This document shows positions 34,713 through 50,293 of a stretch of 64,000 nucleotides of DNA, piece by piece. The stretch covers positions 372,001 through 436,000 of the forward strand of contig JAHLMK010000005.1 of NCBI GenBank assembly GCA_019915135.1. The letters run 5' to 3'. Below the pieces are notes generated by a model. The model saw nothing but the letters and a program-made list of their open reading frames with translations. It was not told the DNA's origin and searched no databases. How positions within the stretch are numbered: the first letter of the stretch is position 1; each line of letters begins with the position of its first letter. Source of the stretch: Strobilurus pachycystidiatus (Eukaryota; Basidiomycota; Agaricomycetes; Agaricales; Physalacriaceae). The position numbers were made by a program, and so were the translations under genes.

Positions 34713-36770
34713 CTACAGAGCACGCTTTCGGAACATTACTTTTACCTTCCTGTCCGGTATAATAATATGATTCACCCAATTGGACCTAGGAGACTCCCCA
34801 GGTGCCAGTCTCACATCGTACGTTTGTAGAACATGGGCCATCATCATCTTAAGTTCAGTTGCAGCAAAGAACCGTCCCGGACTGTATTTGCTTCAATCAA
34901 CGACTGTACAAGCGAGTCAATGAATCATACCATTTGGATCGTCCAGTGCCAAATAACACAAATTCGGGCGTCGTACTGGTCATCTTGACCTCTTCTCCGC
35001 CACCATCCGCCTGAAAGAATCGGAATGGCTTGAATTCATCGGGATCCTCGTAGTTGGCCTTGGAGAACCATAAGACAGATATATGCTTGAATGAGAATTC
35101 CTCTGAGTCTTACCGCATCATGGTGTACATTGAAAGCAGGAAAAGACAGCATCGTCCCAGCAGGAATAATTACACCATCCGAGAAGACAAAGTCTTTCAC
35201 GGCCAGACGATTGACCCACACTGCAAGAGCAGTCGTTGGCAGTAATGCAACAGTAAGAAAATCACCTACAGCCAGCTGAATGACATAGCCGAGCAGCTTC
35301 TTTCACGAAACTGTCCAACTTGTACAGCTTGTCCAGAGCTTGCTTCGACATAGGTTCCTTGCTCAAGATATCTTCGATTTCATCTCTCAACTGCACTGTG
35401 TACTCTGGATAGCCGGCTAGGAAATAGAGTGCGTTAATAAAGGCCTTCACAAAGTCAATGGTGTGGAGTGCGGATGATAACATGAGAGGCTCACGACGCT
35501 TGTCGTTGATATGGCTGCCATGTTGAGGTTCAAAACACGGTAGCAGATTCTTTTCACTGGGTTCGCCTCGTTTTCGGGAGCCTCTTCGACGAGCCAGGTT
35601 AGTAGGTCATCCTGCCCCGTGCATTGAAGTTGAGCCTCTGTGTCATCGACATGTAAGCAATCACTTACCGGTTTGCCTGGCCAGTTGGGACCATAAAGCT
35701 TATGGTTCCTCAGGCGTCCGGTAACCAAAGGCTCTAGAAGCTTGAGCCCTTCACTGGTACTTCTTGCGAGCGGTGTGAAAGGCGCGACAATCCTGAGGAA
35801 ATAGTGTGTCAGCTCTTGATCTTGGTATAACAGAGGAAACATTGCCCTTTCAGAAAGCTGGGGCACAATCCCAAAAGCACGCTGGTGCGTCCAACGGCCA
35901 CTGCATATCCTATAACAATTCCAAGGTAATTATGATCGCGACCTAGAACCATTGAGAGACCACTTTGCACGACTTGTTCAGCACATACATAAGGGAAAAC
36001 CAACAAAAGTGCGGTTGCTCGCTCTCGCAACAACTTGCTGTATCAGAGGAAATGGAACACAAGTTGTCCAAGCTTTATTTTAATCGCGTTAACCCGCTAG
36101 CATATTATGGGAAGATATCGCCCACCTTCTGCGGGAGGAATCAACTCTTCGAATGAGATCCTTATCTCATCAAGAGTGCCCGCGAATCGCTCCGGAATGT
36201 TTTTCGTGAGTGTTCTGCGTATGATGTCTATGTGGTAGCTAGATTCCTCCGGAGGTAGTATGTGACTCAGTTGCAAAAGCTATACAAGATCTCGGTCAGT
36301 CGGTGCAAGCCCTCGCTACCACTGGCATACAAACCTGGCGAGACGCTTTGCGAAACGAAAGTTGTTCCGATGAAGCTTTACGAACATCCTCAAGCTTGTC
36401 GACTCCGGTATACACCACCATCCATCGGTCTATCATCGGTACCTTGAATACGCCGGCTGGATACTGGGTAACACATAGCAGACGTTACCAGGATTGAATG
36501 AGGCACATCTAGCGGTGCACACCTTCTCGTACCCCTCCTGAAGGATGGAGCGTGCATCATAGACGAATCTGAACGCCGAAATGAAGGAGGTCAAGACACC
36601 AGAGTATCCTAAAGTAGGTATTGCTGCAAGCTATGCACAGATGAGCTGTTCTCCAGGGAAGGTGGAATGCGACGACGTACTTGGGACTGAGTGATCATCG
36701 TAGCTCGCAGCTTGGATACAAGGAAACACAGAGCCAAGGTTCCCAAGACCCGAAAGATAATGAGCAGCAT
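34713..36770 (-). CDS. cytochrome P450 monooxygenase
   Basis: Membrane-bound haem monooxygenase, complete at 493 aa in 12 exons (36681-36770, 36523-36630, 36335-36463, 36126-36279, 35989-36072, 35846-35942, 35669-35792, 35495-35611, 35270-35444, 35114-35220, 34931-35058, 34713-34881), total divisible by three. There is an N-terminal anchor (LLIIFRVLGTLALCFLVSKL), YSGVLTSFISAFRFVYDARS, SNRTFVGFPLCRDHNYL, and I-helix NMAAISTTS (the usual AGxxTT is degenerate). The K-helix ExxR is FVKEAAR and the haem ligand motif is FGTGRSKCPGRFF. The haem Cys codon is split TG|T by the last intron. The layout resembles fungal P450s that lack the acidic residue of the oxygen-activation groove. It is isolated from biosynthetic genes, so no substrate can be given. 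Intron 6 needs a GC donor. Confidence 0.9.
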
Positions 36771-38123
36771 CTTGTGTAGCTCTTGGCTTGAGGTCTCGGG
36801 GGGACGTATGCAGGCAGTTCTACTCACCACACGCTCCGGTTTATCTTGGTCATTGAGTGGTCAGAAGGATGAAGTAAAGCCGTCTAAAACACGGACTACC
36901 GAGGAGAAGACGCGCCGAAGATGCTAGAGCCCTGTAGTACGCAGCTTACCATTCACCACTAACGTTGGTAGCGTTGACGGGACTGGTCATCTCCATACTT
37001 CTCCATACTTCTCCATTACGGGTAATACTTCCATCCGATCGCTTCCTGGAATTCCAGCCCATGCCTCTGAGGGGATCTGGGGGGCGGACAAACCAGAATC
37101 ATAATGGAGCGCTAAGACAGCTTGACGTGGCTATTGGCCGCTTCCGGAGCTGTAACATTCTGACTTGAAGCGTAGTACGGGAGGCATTCCTTCCAGGCGC
37201 GTGAACTCGATTGACTGGGCGGCACCAAGGTCGGTGATCTGTTACTACCAGTCGTCGCGTGTGATGACAGGCCACGTTGAAGGAAGCGCGCTACTTACTT
37301 ATGAGAACTGCGGGAAGTGGCCATTTATCCCGTTGACGATTTAATCGGCACTGGCAGGTTCGGAGGCACAGTTGGCCGGGTAGTTGATCGAGTTCCGGGT
37401 GAGTCAAGCTTCGCATATAGAGAGAAAAGCTGGTGACAATCGACAGGAGGTCTAAAGACTCTGAGGACCTACTTTTATTAGGTAGAAACAGGTCGCGCCG
37501 CCGTCGCGGCAGGGACGTCATTCCCACGAGCCCAGCACGAGCCTATGGATTCAGAGATCGGGTACATACATGCTTGAATCTTGATCTTGTCATCAGTAAG
37601 CGCGGCTACCGCGCCTTGAGATAAAAGTGATGGGGAGTCAATGTTGAGCATGGTCCGCCAAATTCATCTGTGGTGTTGGTATTAGTATTTGGACGAGCAG
37701 TGGTGACCGACAGCACCAACCTGCACCAACGAACCGGGCCCACCGACGCGTGATCGTGGCCGCACCTTCCCAATCGAGCCTGGCCACTCTTTCAAGTCGA
37801 TTTTTTTGTAGCATCCCTCGACTGCACAAATGAATATCTATCTTTTCGGCTTTCAGATATCTCCACACACTCTTTTCGCCTCTTTTGCAGAGCGGCGGGG
37901 ACAAGGCGCGACGATTTCAAGCTTTTATGGACGCTTATGTACAACTTATGTACATTGTACGCGACAAGAATAGCTTCCGCCGGTAAGTGACGTCGTCATG
38001 CAGCGCAGCACTCTCCTTTTGACCTTTTCGGCGGCAGCTTGTGCACGAGAGCGGACGTTCTCAATCACCCGCATTCACCCCTAACGCATGGTCTAATCAA
38101 CCTCTCTTGACACTGGATACTCA
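36771..38123. other. 1.35-kb intergenic region between divergent genes
   Basis: Lies between the starts of the P450 (minus) and GH47 (plus). Short ORFs on both strands lack start codons, domains or splice partners. Apart from a small tandem repeat at 36991-37016 I see no structure. Confidence 0.5.
36991..37016. repeat. short tandem repeat, unit CTCCATACTT
   Basis: A 10-bp unit is repeated about 2.6 times. Too short to interpret; noted as a possible length polymorphism. Confidence 0.6.
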
Positions 38124-40359
<2,236 letters not shown>

Positions 40360-40621
40360 ACCTGTACGTTACGCGTAGAGATGTGCGACAGGACTGTGTG
40401 CCTTGACAGATCCGTGTCGGAGGACACGATCGGTTTACTCTCAATCACATGTTAGTGGGTGAGAAGCGATTCAAATGTCAGTGAAGCGGAGACGCGTTTT
40501 GTGGGGAAGCTCCGGCATACGGCATGACGGTCCGTCATGGACTTAAATTGCTTCCACATCTAGCATCGCTAACCTACCCTCCTTTCTTTCTCCGTGTACA
40601 CTATCTTCAGATATTTTAACC

Positions 40622-42671
<2,050 letters not shown>

Positions 42672-43280
42672 ATACTGTATCTGTGAGACATCTGAATCGA
42701 CTGTTCTTTTGTGTTGTTTTTGTATTTGGGGGAGGGGGGAGTAGGGTCATAGACTACGCACGAGGAAATATGTAAGACTTTAATGAGGATATCTGTGTAC
42801 CGTTTCGAATTCACGACGCTTCGACCTGGCGAGATTCGACTCTTACTTGCATGGCTGAGTTATGAAGTTACATAATCACACATCAGCTCTGTTTTGAACG
42901 TCGATGAACACGGTCCCTCTGCACCTTTTTGGCTCTTATTAAGTATTGGCCTGCCGCCGTTCGCTGGCACTCTCGTAACTCGTTTCTCCTGAGCCGAAAT
43001 AGTAAGCAGAGCTTTTCAATTTGTTGATGCGGCTCATCAATCACCGACAATCGGTGTGCCGTGAAGACACGCAACCCTCTCCGCTAGTCTCCGCCTAAGT
43101 AAGTATAACCCCTACGACGTTAGAAATCATTGATCAGACGTCAGCAACTCTGACTGTGCGGATTACAATGGTAGGTCCACCTTTATCTCACTCGGCACGC
43201 CAGCGAATGATATAAAAGCGGGGAATTGTAATAAATTTTGTCGTACAGTTTCTATTGCTCCAAGATCCTGCTTGCATACC
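42672..43280. other. intergenic with core promoter
   Basis: Contains the GUT1 3' region and the promoter of the aldo/keto reductase, including a TATA box at 43211. No gene seen. Confidence 0.5.
43211..43218 (+). promoter_or_regulatory. TATA box of the aldo/keto reductase gene
   Basis: TATAAAAG sits 63-70 bp before the ATG at 43281. TATA promoters in fungi often mark stress-inducible genes, which suits an aryl-alcohol dehydrogenase-like enzyme (inference). Confidence 0.6.
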
Positions 43281-44605
43281 ATGTCTTTCTTCGCCCCAGC
43301 CCCCGAACCTCCTTCCAAGCTCGGATACTATCGTGTCTTGTCTTCTCGTGCGGGAGTGCGCGTCTCGCCTCTCTGCCTGGGAGCCATGAGCATTGGCGAC
43401 AAATGGTCCCCAGTCATGGGATCCATGGACAAAGAGTCTAGTTTCAAGCTCTTGGACGCGTATTTTGATCTGGGCGGCAACTTCATCGATACAGCCAATA
43501 ACTAGTAAGCCCACCAATGTCGCCGTCAACATATTTCTGGACGCTGATTGTCGCAAAGTCAAGAAGGATCTTCAGAGGAGTTCATCGGCGAATGGTCCGA
43601 GAAGCGTGGTATTCGTGACCAGCTCGTTATCGCCACAAAGGTGGTCTATGATTCTGTTACATTGACGGCGAATTGACCTCATCTTTTGCAGTATTCAATG
43701 AGCTTCAAGTCTGACATCGCTCAGAAAGTCAACTATCTCGGAAACAACACAAAATCGATGCATCTCAGCCTTCACGCTTCCCTGACGAAGCTGCGTACCT
43801 CGTACATCGATATCTTCTACGTTCACTACTGGGACTACGAGACGTCCATTGAGGAAGTTATGGACTCTCTGCACTCCCTAGTTGTCTCCGGCAAAGTTCT
43901 CTACCTCGGCATCAGCGACACACCCGCCTGGATCGTTGCTGAGGCCAACCGGTACGCGAAGGAACAAGGCAAGACACCTTTCACCGTCTACCAAGGCAGA
44001 TGGAACGTGCTCGACAGGGCCATGGAGCGAGAGATTATTCCCATGGCCGTCAAATATGGCATGGCCATTGTTCCTTGGAGTGTGTTAGCCGGCGGAAAAC
44101 TGAGGACCGATGCTGAGGAGCAGAGGAGGAAGGATACAGGAGAGGAAGGCCGCAAATTTGGTCCATGGGAACGGACCGAGCTCGAGATTCGTGTCTCCCA
44201 TGCTTTGGAGAAGGTTGCCGGCGAAGTAGGCGCTAAGAGCATTACGTCTGGTACGTCGTTTATGCGCGTTTTCTTCCGTTTCCTGATGCCACAAAGTTGC
44301 TATTGCGTATGTCATGCAAAAAGCTCCCTATGTCTTCCCGGTGATCGGAGGGCGTAAGGTTGACCAACTCAAGGAGAACTTGGAGGCTCTAGACATCTCT
44401 CTCTCGGCGCAGCAGATGAAGTACCTCGATGATGTCGAGCCCTTCGATTTTGGATTCCCGATCAACTTCGTCGTACGTTACCGTCTCTATCCAGCGAGTG
44501 TTTTCCTCACATAACTCCCAGGGCGATGGCTCGTCTTATCCTGCTTTTATGGCGATGTCTGCCAACTTAAACAAGCTTCCTGCGCCTCAACCTATCAAGC
44601 CTTGA
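43281..44605 (+). CDS. aldo/keto reductase, aryl-alcohol dehydrogenase (AAD) type
   Basis: NADPH-dependent reductase of aldehydes, of the AKR9/AAD group used by wood- and litter-decay fungi on aromatic aldehydes. Exons 43281-43504, 43559-43640, 43692-44250, 44297-44472 and 44522-44605 give 374 aa. The catalytic tetrad is visible: Asp and Tyr in NFIDTANNY (Tyr completed across intron 1), Lys in QLVIATKYS, His in [10 protein letters not shown]. The TIM-barrel end has [20 protein letters not shown], a cofactor-binding loop. The exon 1-2 joint reads [20 protein letters not shown] box precedes it. Its natural substrate is not shown. Confidence 0.9.
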
Positions 44606-44764
44606 ACGAGCGACAATCGTAACTCAAGAAGTAGCTTTACGTTGGCTCGCGTAGATTTAGAGTGAGATTCGATACAGTACAGAATATGATTGAGTGTGTG
44701 ATCGCCACTTTTACTTGTCTGATTGACCGGTCCGACGATCCGATCCGATCCTTTTCTGTTCGCC

Positions 44765-45753
44765 ATGAGCAACCTCCCAGAGCGCAACGAGCAGTACGGT
44801 ACACTGGAATACTGGCAAGATCAGCTTCTCCCTGCTTAGGTGGCCTCCTCATTTTACTCTATAATAGGGACCAGCGGTACCAAGAGTATGTCGATTATAG
44901 ATACTTATCCCTCTTGCTCGTCCACAGCTCACAGCCCGTTAGTGAATCGGAAGGTGCATCCTTCGACTGGTTCAAGTCTTACAATGAGATCTCCCATCTT
45001 TTCCGTGATCTCATTCCGGACAAAACCTCGAGGATCTTGATGCTTGGATGCGGGAATTCAACACTGTCGCAAGATGTATGTAAGCTCGGATCTCGTAACT
45101 TGGCTGAAGCTGATCCAAGGAAGATGTACGATGATGGCTACAGGAACATTGTAAATGTCGATGTATGTGAGACCCAACTTGAGCCCCCGTACAAGGTCAT
45201 ATCTCTCGGTTTCACTAGTATTCGTCGGTGGTCATCCAGCACATGAAGTCCAAACATGAGCAGACGCGTCCGCAAATGGATTGTGAGTCTGAAAGAACTC
45301 CTTCGAAGCGTATCTTGAACTCGCCATAGGGCATGTCATGGATGTACGCGATTTATCCTTTGATACGGATAGTTTCGATGTCGCTATTGACAAAGGCACA
45401 ATGGATGCCATGATGACTGCAAAAGGCGATGTTTGGGTAAGTTGTTATGCATGTTGACTATCTTTCGTGTTGAGAGTGTTGACGTCTCTCGTCTATCAGG
45501 ATCCCCCAGAACAAGTTGTCACGGACTGTACGAAGGAAGTTGACGAGGTGATAAGGTATGTAGACTCACATCGTGCTTCCACGTAGTTAACGACGATGAT
45601 AGAGTGCTACGGCCAAAGACTGGCTTGTTCCTCTACTTGACGTTTGGGCAGCCGCATTTCAGGAAGCGGTTTCTGACCAGGCTAGAAACCTCACTGAAGG
45701 TGCTCGAGATGGGAGAGGCATTTCATTATTATCTCTACGTTCTCAGAACATAG
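44765..45753 (+). CDS. SAM-dependent methyltransferase, METTL13/EFM-like
   Basis: Class I methyltransferase of the group that includes eEF1A lysine methyltransferases. Eight exons (44765-44814, 44868-44885, 44943-45075, 45124-45162, 45219-45282, 45330-45436, 45500-45555, 45603-45753) sum to 205 aa. Seen: the diagnostic YGTLEYWDQRY, SFDWFKSYNEI, SAM-binding RILMLGCGNSTLSQD, YRNIVNVDYSSVVI, FDVAIDKGTMDAMM, and the C-terminal hairpin PHFRKRFLTR. Intron 1 (44815-44867) must use a GC donor (TG|GCAAGA), since EYWDQRY is conserved; exon 2 is only 18 nt. The target may be eEF1A or another protein; the exact substrate is unknown. Confidence 0.85.
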
Positions 45754-45893
45754 TAAACAGTGAGCGAATAAGAGACTCTAAACAAAACTCTGCCTACCCT
45801 TTGAGCTACACAAACTTCATAGCCGACTCGGAAGTCATAACAGTCGACCGTGGGAAGGGCCAGGGAGGCTCTCTTCTCTACGATCACGCGGCC

Positions 45894-48650
45894 ATGAATC
45901 CTTGGGCAAGTCTGCTCTTTCTCCGCAGTTTCTGCCAGTCTTGACATGCTGAATTAGACCGAACATCGCAATCCAGAAGGACGGACTTACTGGTTCAATG
46001 CCGGAACGAAACAGAGTGTTTGGGAGAAGCCAGACGGTGCGTCTTCATATTTCTCGCCTTTTCATCTGCTCACGCTTTCCCAGATCTCAAGACGCCGTTC
46101 GAGGTGCGACCTAACGCGAATACTTCCATTCAACATTACTTACAGATTTCCAGCGAGCGCTGAACCAGACAAAATGGAAAGAGTACTTTTCCGGTGGCCG
46201 CAAATACTACTACAACGTAAGACCACTTGGCGCGCTCTTCGACTGGAAATAATTGACTTGTTACAGACCGAAACGAAAGAGTCGAAATGGGACATGCCGG
46301 ACGAGCTGTTGTTGGTGATGGAAAAGGTCGAGAAAGAGGGGGAGGCCGCATTGCAGACTCCTGGCGGGTGCGTCGCAGTCCTCTTTACATATCAGTCCTT
46401 CTCACAGCCACCAGGCAAGCAGCAATCACCGCCCCTCCCAGCGCCGACGCAAGTGCTGCCGCCACTCCCCAGAACGGCAACGACCTTGCCGTAGGGGCCC
46501 ACACTGGAGGACTGCCACTTGCCGCAAACAGCGTGCTCCCTGCTCGACCCAATCTCCCCGATGACCCAGTCATTCCGCACAACGGCTTTGCGACTGTCGA
46601 AGAGGGAGAAAAGGCCTTCACTCATTTGCTGAGGAAGGCCGGCGTTGCTCCGGACTGGACATGGGAGAAGACAATGCGTGCCATTATCACTGATCCATTG
46701 TATAAAGCTCTGAACAGTCTTTCCGAGAAGAAAGCTGTGTTTGAAAAAGTTGGTCGTCTCTTGTGAATGCCTACTTGCTCATCAACGTTCATTTTCCAGT
46801 ATACTACATCGTTGATAAACAAGGAGAAAGAGGAACGCGAAGCTCGACTTGCGAAACTGAGACCCGCTCTGCGCAACATGCTCAAGGGCAATCCGAATGT
46901 GTTTCACTATACTACCTTCCCAACGGCCGATAAACTGTTTTCACAACATCCTATATGGCAGACAGCACGCGCCGAGTCGGAACGCCGGCTCATTTTCGAA
47001 GAATATGTCGAGGATCTGAAGGCACGGGAGGCGGTAAGTGTTTTGAGTCACTGCCCATGACTTTCACGGCCTGACACGCCCACTTCAGCAAGAACGCACT
47101 GCTGCTCGAACGCGCGCCACAGCCAAGGTGGTGTCCCTTTTCAAAGAACTAGGCGTAGACGCGGTCACCCGCTGGCGCACGGCTTACAATCTCATTCTCG
47201 ATTCAGACGAATGGAAGTCCGACACTGACCTCCAGAAACTGCCGCCGCTTGACACCCTTCTGGCGTTCGAGGATTACAGCCGGATCAAGGAGAGAGAGTT
47301 TGACGATCAAATGAGAAAAGAGCAAGTTGAGAGCACACGGAAGCAGAGGAAGGCGCGCGAGGCATTCAAGGTACGTCCCGTCCTTTCTCTGGCATCACTG
47401 CCCCAACTGACCTTGTGATTCAGGCCCTTCTGCAGGAGCTGGTCGACGCTGGGAAAATCAAAGCGCGTACCAAATGGAAACAGGTCTACCCCTTGTTCAG
47501 CAAAGACGAGCGGTATATAGCGATGCTTGGAAACCCTGGTTCCAATCAGCTGGAACTCTTCTGGGATGTGATCGACGACTTTGACCAGAAGCTCGACGAA
47601 AAGATCTCTGTCGTGGAGGGAGCTCTGAAGGCACACGATGAGAATTATTCTGTACAAGTTGACACCTCAGAAGACAGTTTTCTGGAGACTGTCAAATCGC
47701 TCGACAACGCAGATATGAAGGCTATCTCGAAGGAGTCCTTGATTGACGTGTACTCTACTGTGAGTTCATCGCTTGTTATCTTGACTCCTTCTCATGTCTT
47801 CGTTCTAGCTGCACGATGTGGCATTGAAGAAACAGGCCGACGAAAAACGTCGCACGGAGCGCAAATTGCGGCATCTGCAAGATGATTTCCGATACGCTTT
47901 GAAGAAGCTGTCGGAGCCCCTTGACCACAATATGACTTATGAAGCTGTGCGTTCATCGTATGCCGCTGCAGAAGCGCTCTCATCAATCTTTCTAGGCTGT
48001 TCCCCTCATGAGCCACCTCCCCGAGTTTAAAGCAATCGAAGACGACGAGGCTCGCCGCAGTGCCTTTGCCAAGTACGTCAAACGACAGAAGGAGCGCCAA
48101 CGTGAGCAAGCTGCCTCCGAAGACGGGTCTACGACGAGCCGGAAGCGTAAAGAACCTGTTCGCGATGACTATGACCGAGACCGCGACCGCGACCGCGAAC
48201 GGGAGCGGGACAGGGATAAGGACAGGGACAGGGACAGGGATCGGGGCAGCGACAAGAGGCACAGGGAACATTATCGCCACGATGATCATGATAGGCGGCC
48301 TTCGAAGGATAGGGAGAGAGATAGAGACTATCGTTCGTCAAGACATGAGTCAGATCGGAGGCATCGGGATCGCGAACGGGACAGAGGACGGGACAGATCT
48401 CGTGGGGAGTATTCCCATCGTGACGAAGGTGAAGGAGGTGAGAAGAGGGAGAGGGATGGTGATAGTGTCGATCAACGGGCTGAGAAGGTACGCTCTTTGT
48501 CTTTCGTATTCTCTCGCAAGCTCCGAATCTTATTCACCTTCGAAAAAGAAACCGAGGTTGGAGAAGAATATCGCGAAGGAAAAGGACAAGGAACGGGTGA
48601 CTGATCGTGTGCAAGATAGAGAAGATTCACCCGAGGAAGGTGAAATATAA
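45894..48650 (+). CDS. PRP40: pre-mRNA-processing factor 40 (U1 snRNP; WW and FF domains)
   Basis: Splicing factor that bridges the 5' splice site (U1) to the branch-point protein and binds the RNA polymerase II tail. Twelve exons sum to 721 aa: 45894-45905, 45958-46036, 46084-46103, 46154-46216, 46267-46367, 46442-46748, 46800-47033, 47089-47370, 47424-47759, 47809-47946, 47996-48487 and 48549-48650. Two WW domains: WTEHRNPEGRTYWFNAGTK and TKWKEYFSGGRKYYYNTETK. FF domains follow, for example FTHLLRKAGVAPDWTWEKTM, VVSLFKELGVDAVTRWRTAY and FKALLQELVDAGKIKARTKW. The tail is an Arg/Asp/Glu-repeat region ending in SPEEGEI. Exon 1 is 12 nt and intron 1 has a GC donor. The intron between 46367 and 46442 and the last intron are less certain. 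Confidence 0.9.
48177..48245 (+). repeat. imperfect tandem repeat coding Arg-Asp/Glu dipeptides
   Basis: Units such as GACCGC and GACAGG repeat in frame in PRP40, coding RDRDRD/RERE-like sequence. Such alternating-charge tails are known in splicing factors. Confidence 0.6.
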
Positions 48651-50293
48651 CCCTTATGATCATTGACCATAGTCTTTTTGTGTGGCGTTCAGTTATGTTC
48701 GAGCTCTCACTCTTCTGATAGGACTGACGGTCCACCAGTATTGACTTCTAATAATCAGGCCCAATAAACAGCATGCCAGCGTCCACGAGTCGGCAGCCGT
48801 TGTATGAAATATGTCTGGCGGCGTAAGTCACGGTGTCTTCCCAACGAACGGCTGCGCCGAGCGACGCCATAACTACATCCACGGGGCCTTTCGAGATCTG
48901 TACGCCCACATGCATATTACTCTGTCTCCGGGTGCTCAATGCGTACGAATGTCCTTCTAATTCGACTCTCATCATGGCAGGCCTCGTCGCTAGCCCGGAA
49001 ACCCCGGTAGCTGTGTCTTTGCGCATCCTTATCGCGGTCGAGTAGAGAGATGACAACAAAGACGACGCTCGCAGTCAAGGTGATATCAACAGTAAAAAAG
49101 GCAGCGGTCTACGGTGGCGTCTGGTCGTTTGTAGTCTGCTCATTCCTCACCGCGTCATCCTGACAGTGACCACATTTCCAGTCAAAAGTTGCATCGGATT
49201 CTACATTTCTGGTGTTCGTAGCGAACTCATCAAAGAATTGTGGCTTGCGATCCTGCGAGTACAATCTTGACTGATGAAGACTCCTACAGTATGCCAAGCA
49301 TACACCTCATGCGGTCGAATCGGTCTCAATCCCCTCCACGCTGCGTACCATTTCTTGGAGGTCAGCTCGTTTGTCGTTCATTACATGGTTCCCTCATCCC
49401 ACTCATATATGCGTCAAGTCAAAGCTCTAATTCGCTGGCCCAAAGTTCAGCGACTGCCTGCGGGACTCAGTACCTATGCCCAGTTCGCCACCGATATTTG
49501 AGTTCTGTCAGCCATGTGGTTTTAATGTTCAAAAAGACGAAACTCAATCACACATTGTCCATCCACGGGGATAACGCGTATCCTAGCATAAATTGATGCT
49601 TAGGAGGCCAGCTTGCCCGGACAGGAACAACGCGCCATAGGGTACGTCGCGACATTTGCAATATTCTGCGCCACACCACAAATGTTGATCGAATCCTTGC
49701 CTGACAGAAGGTAGCGCATGGACACCCACGTAAGATTCGGCCTTCGGTCTCGGTTATCTACCTTAGAAGAATGCAGAGAACCCTGTGTGGGTTCAGATAC
49801 GAAAGTACTGTGTAATCGCCGGCGGATTTGAGTGACTCTGACGTGAGTCCCAACGAAACGCTCGCGGCTAGCAAAACATCATGTCGACACTCGCACGTCT
49901 CCCTATAAGATCGTCGTGTTAATGGCAGCAGCACGCTGGTCGGCAGAGTGGTATAATCACCGGGAAAGGAATGGAGGTAGTGAAGGCAGCAAATTGAGCA
50001 AGTCCACGTCTACAACACACAACAGGTATGATAGAAGTAGCAACATCACTATTACGGTGAAGGGTGATAAAAATGCAAATGATACAATACAGTGATAAGT
50101 GATGATGGACCAAAGGAATGGAGTAGAAAATAACGAGTACCAGACAAGAATGAGAGGAGTTGGAGAAGGTAATGACAGTAGACTGGAAAGAGAGGAAGAG
50201 GCGGCGATGATACGTAGTATGTGCAGAAGAAGTCCGTTGATGATACATGTTTTCCATCCATATTCCAGCAGAGATAGTACATACCTGACGTGG
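48651..50293. other. 1.6-kb intergenic region with one orphan ORF
   Basis: Between PRP40 and the HMG gene. Apart from the minus-strand frame at 48748-49026 (own entry) no coding signal is supported. The stretch 49600-50290 has no recognised repeats or RNA genes. Confidence 0.45.
48748..49026 (-). CDS. orphan ORF, possible gene remnant
   Basis: From the ATG at 49026 the frame codes 92 aa (MRKDTATGVSGLATRPAM at the start, GMLFIGPDY at the end) with balanced, protein-like composition and no low complexity. I do not recognise it. A nearby upstream minus-strand frame (49109-49297) could be an exon but has no ATG and no clean joint. It may be a lineage-specific small gene, the last exon of a decayed gene, or chance. 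Confidence 0.25.
   Translation of the reverse strand: MRKDTATGVSGLATRPAMMRVELEGHSYALSTRRQSNMHVGVQISKGPVDVVMASLGAAVRWEDTVTYAARHISYNGCRLVDAGMLFIGPDY

Noticed and set aside
49109..49297. 62-codon minus-strand frame as first exon of the orphan ORF
   Set aside because: Opens with TTG, not ATG, and the joint to 49026 does not keep frame.
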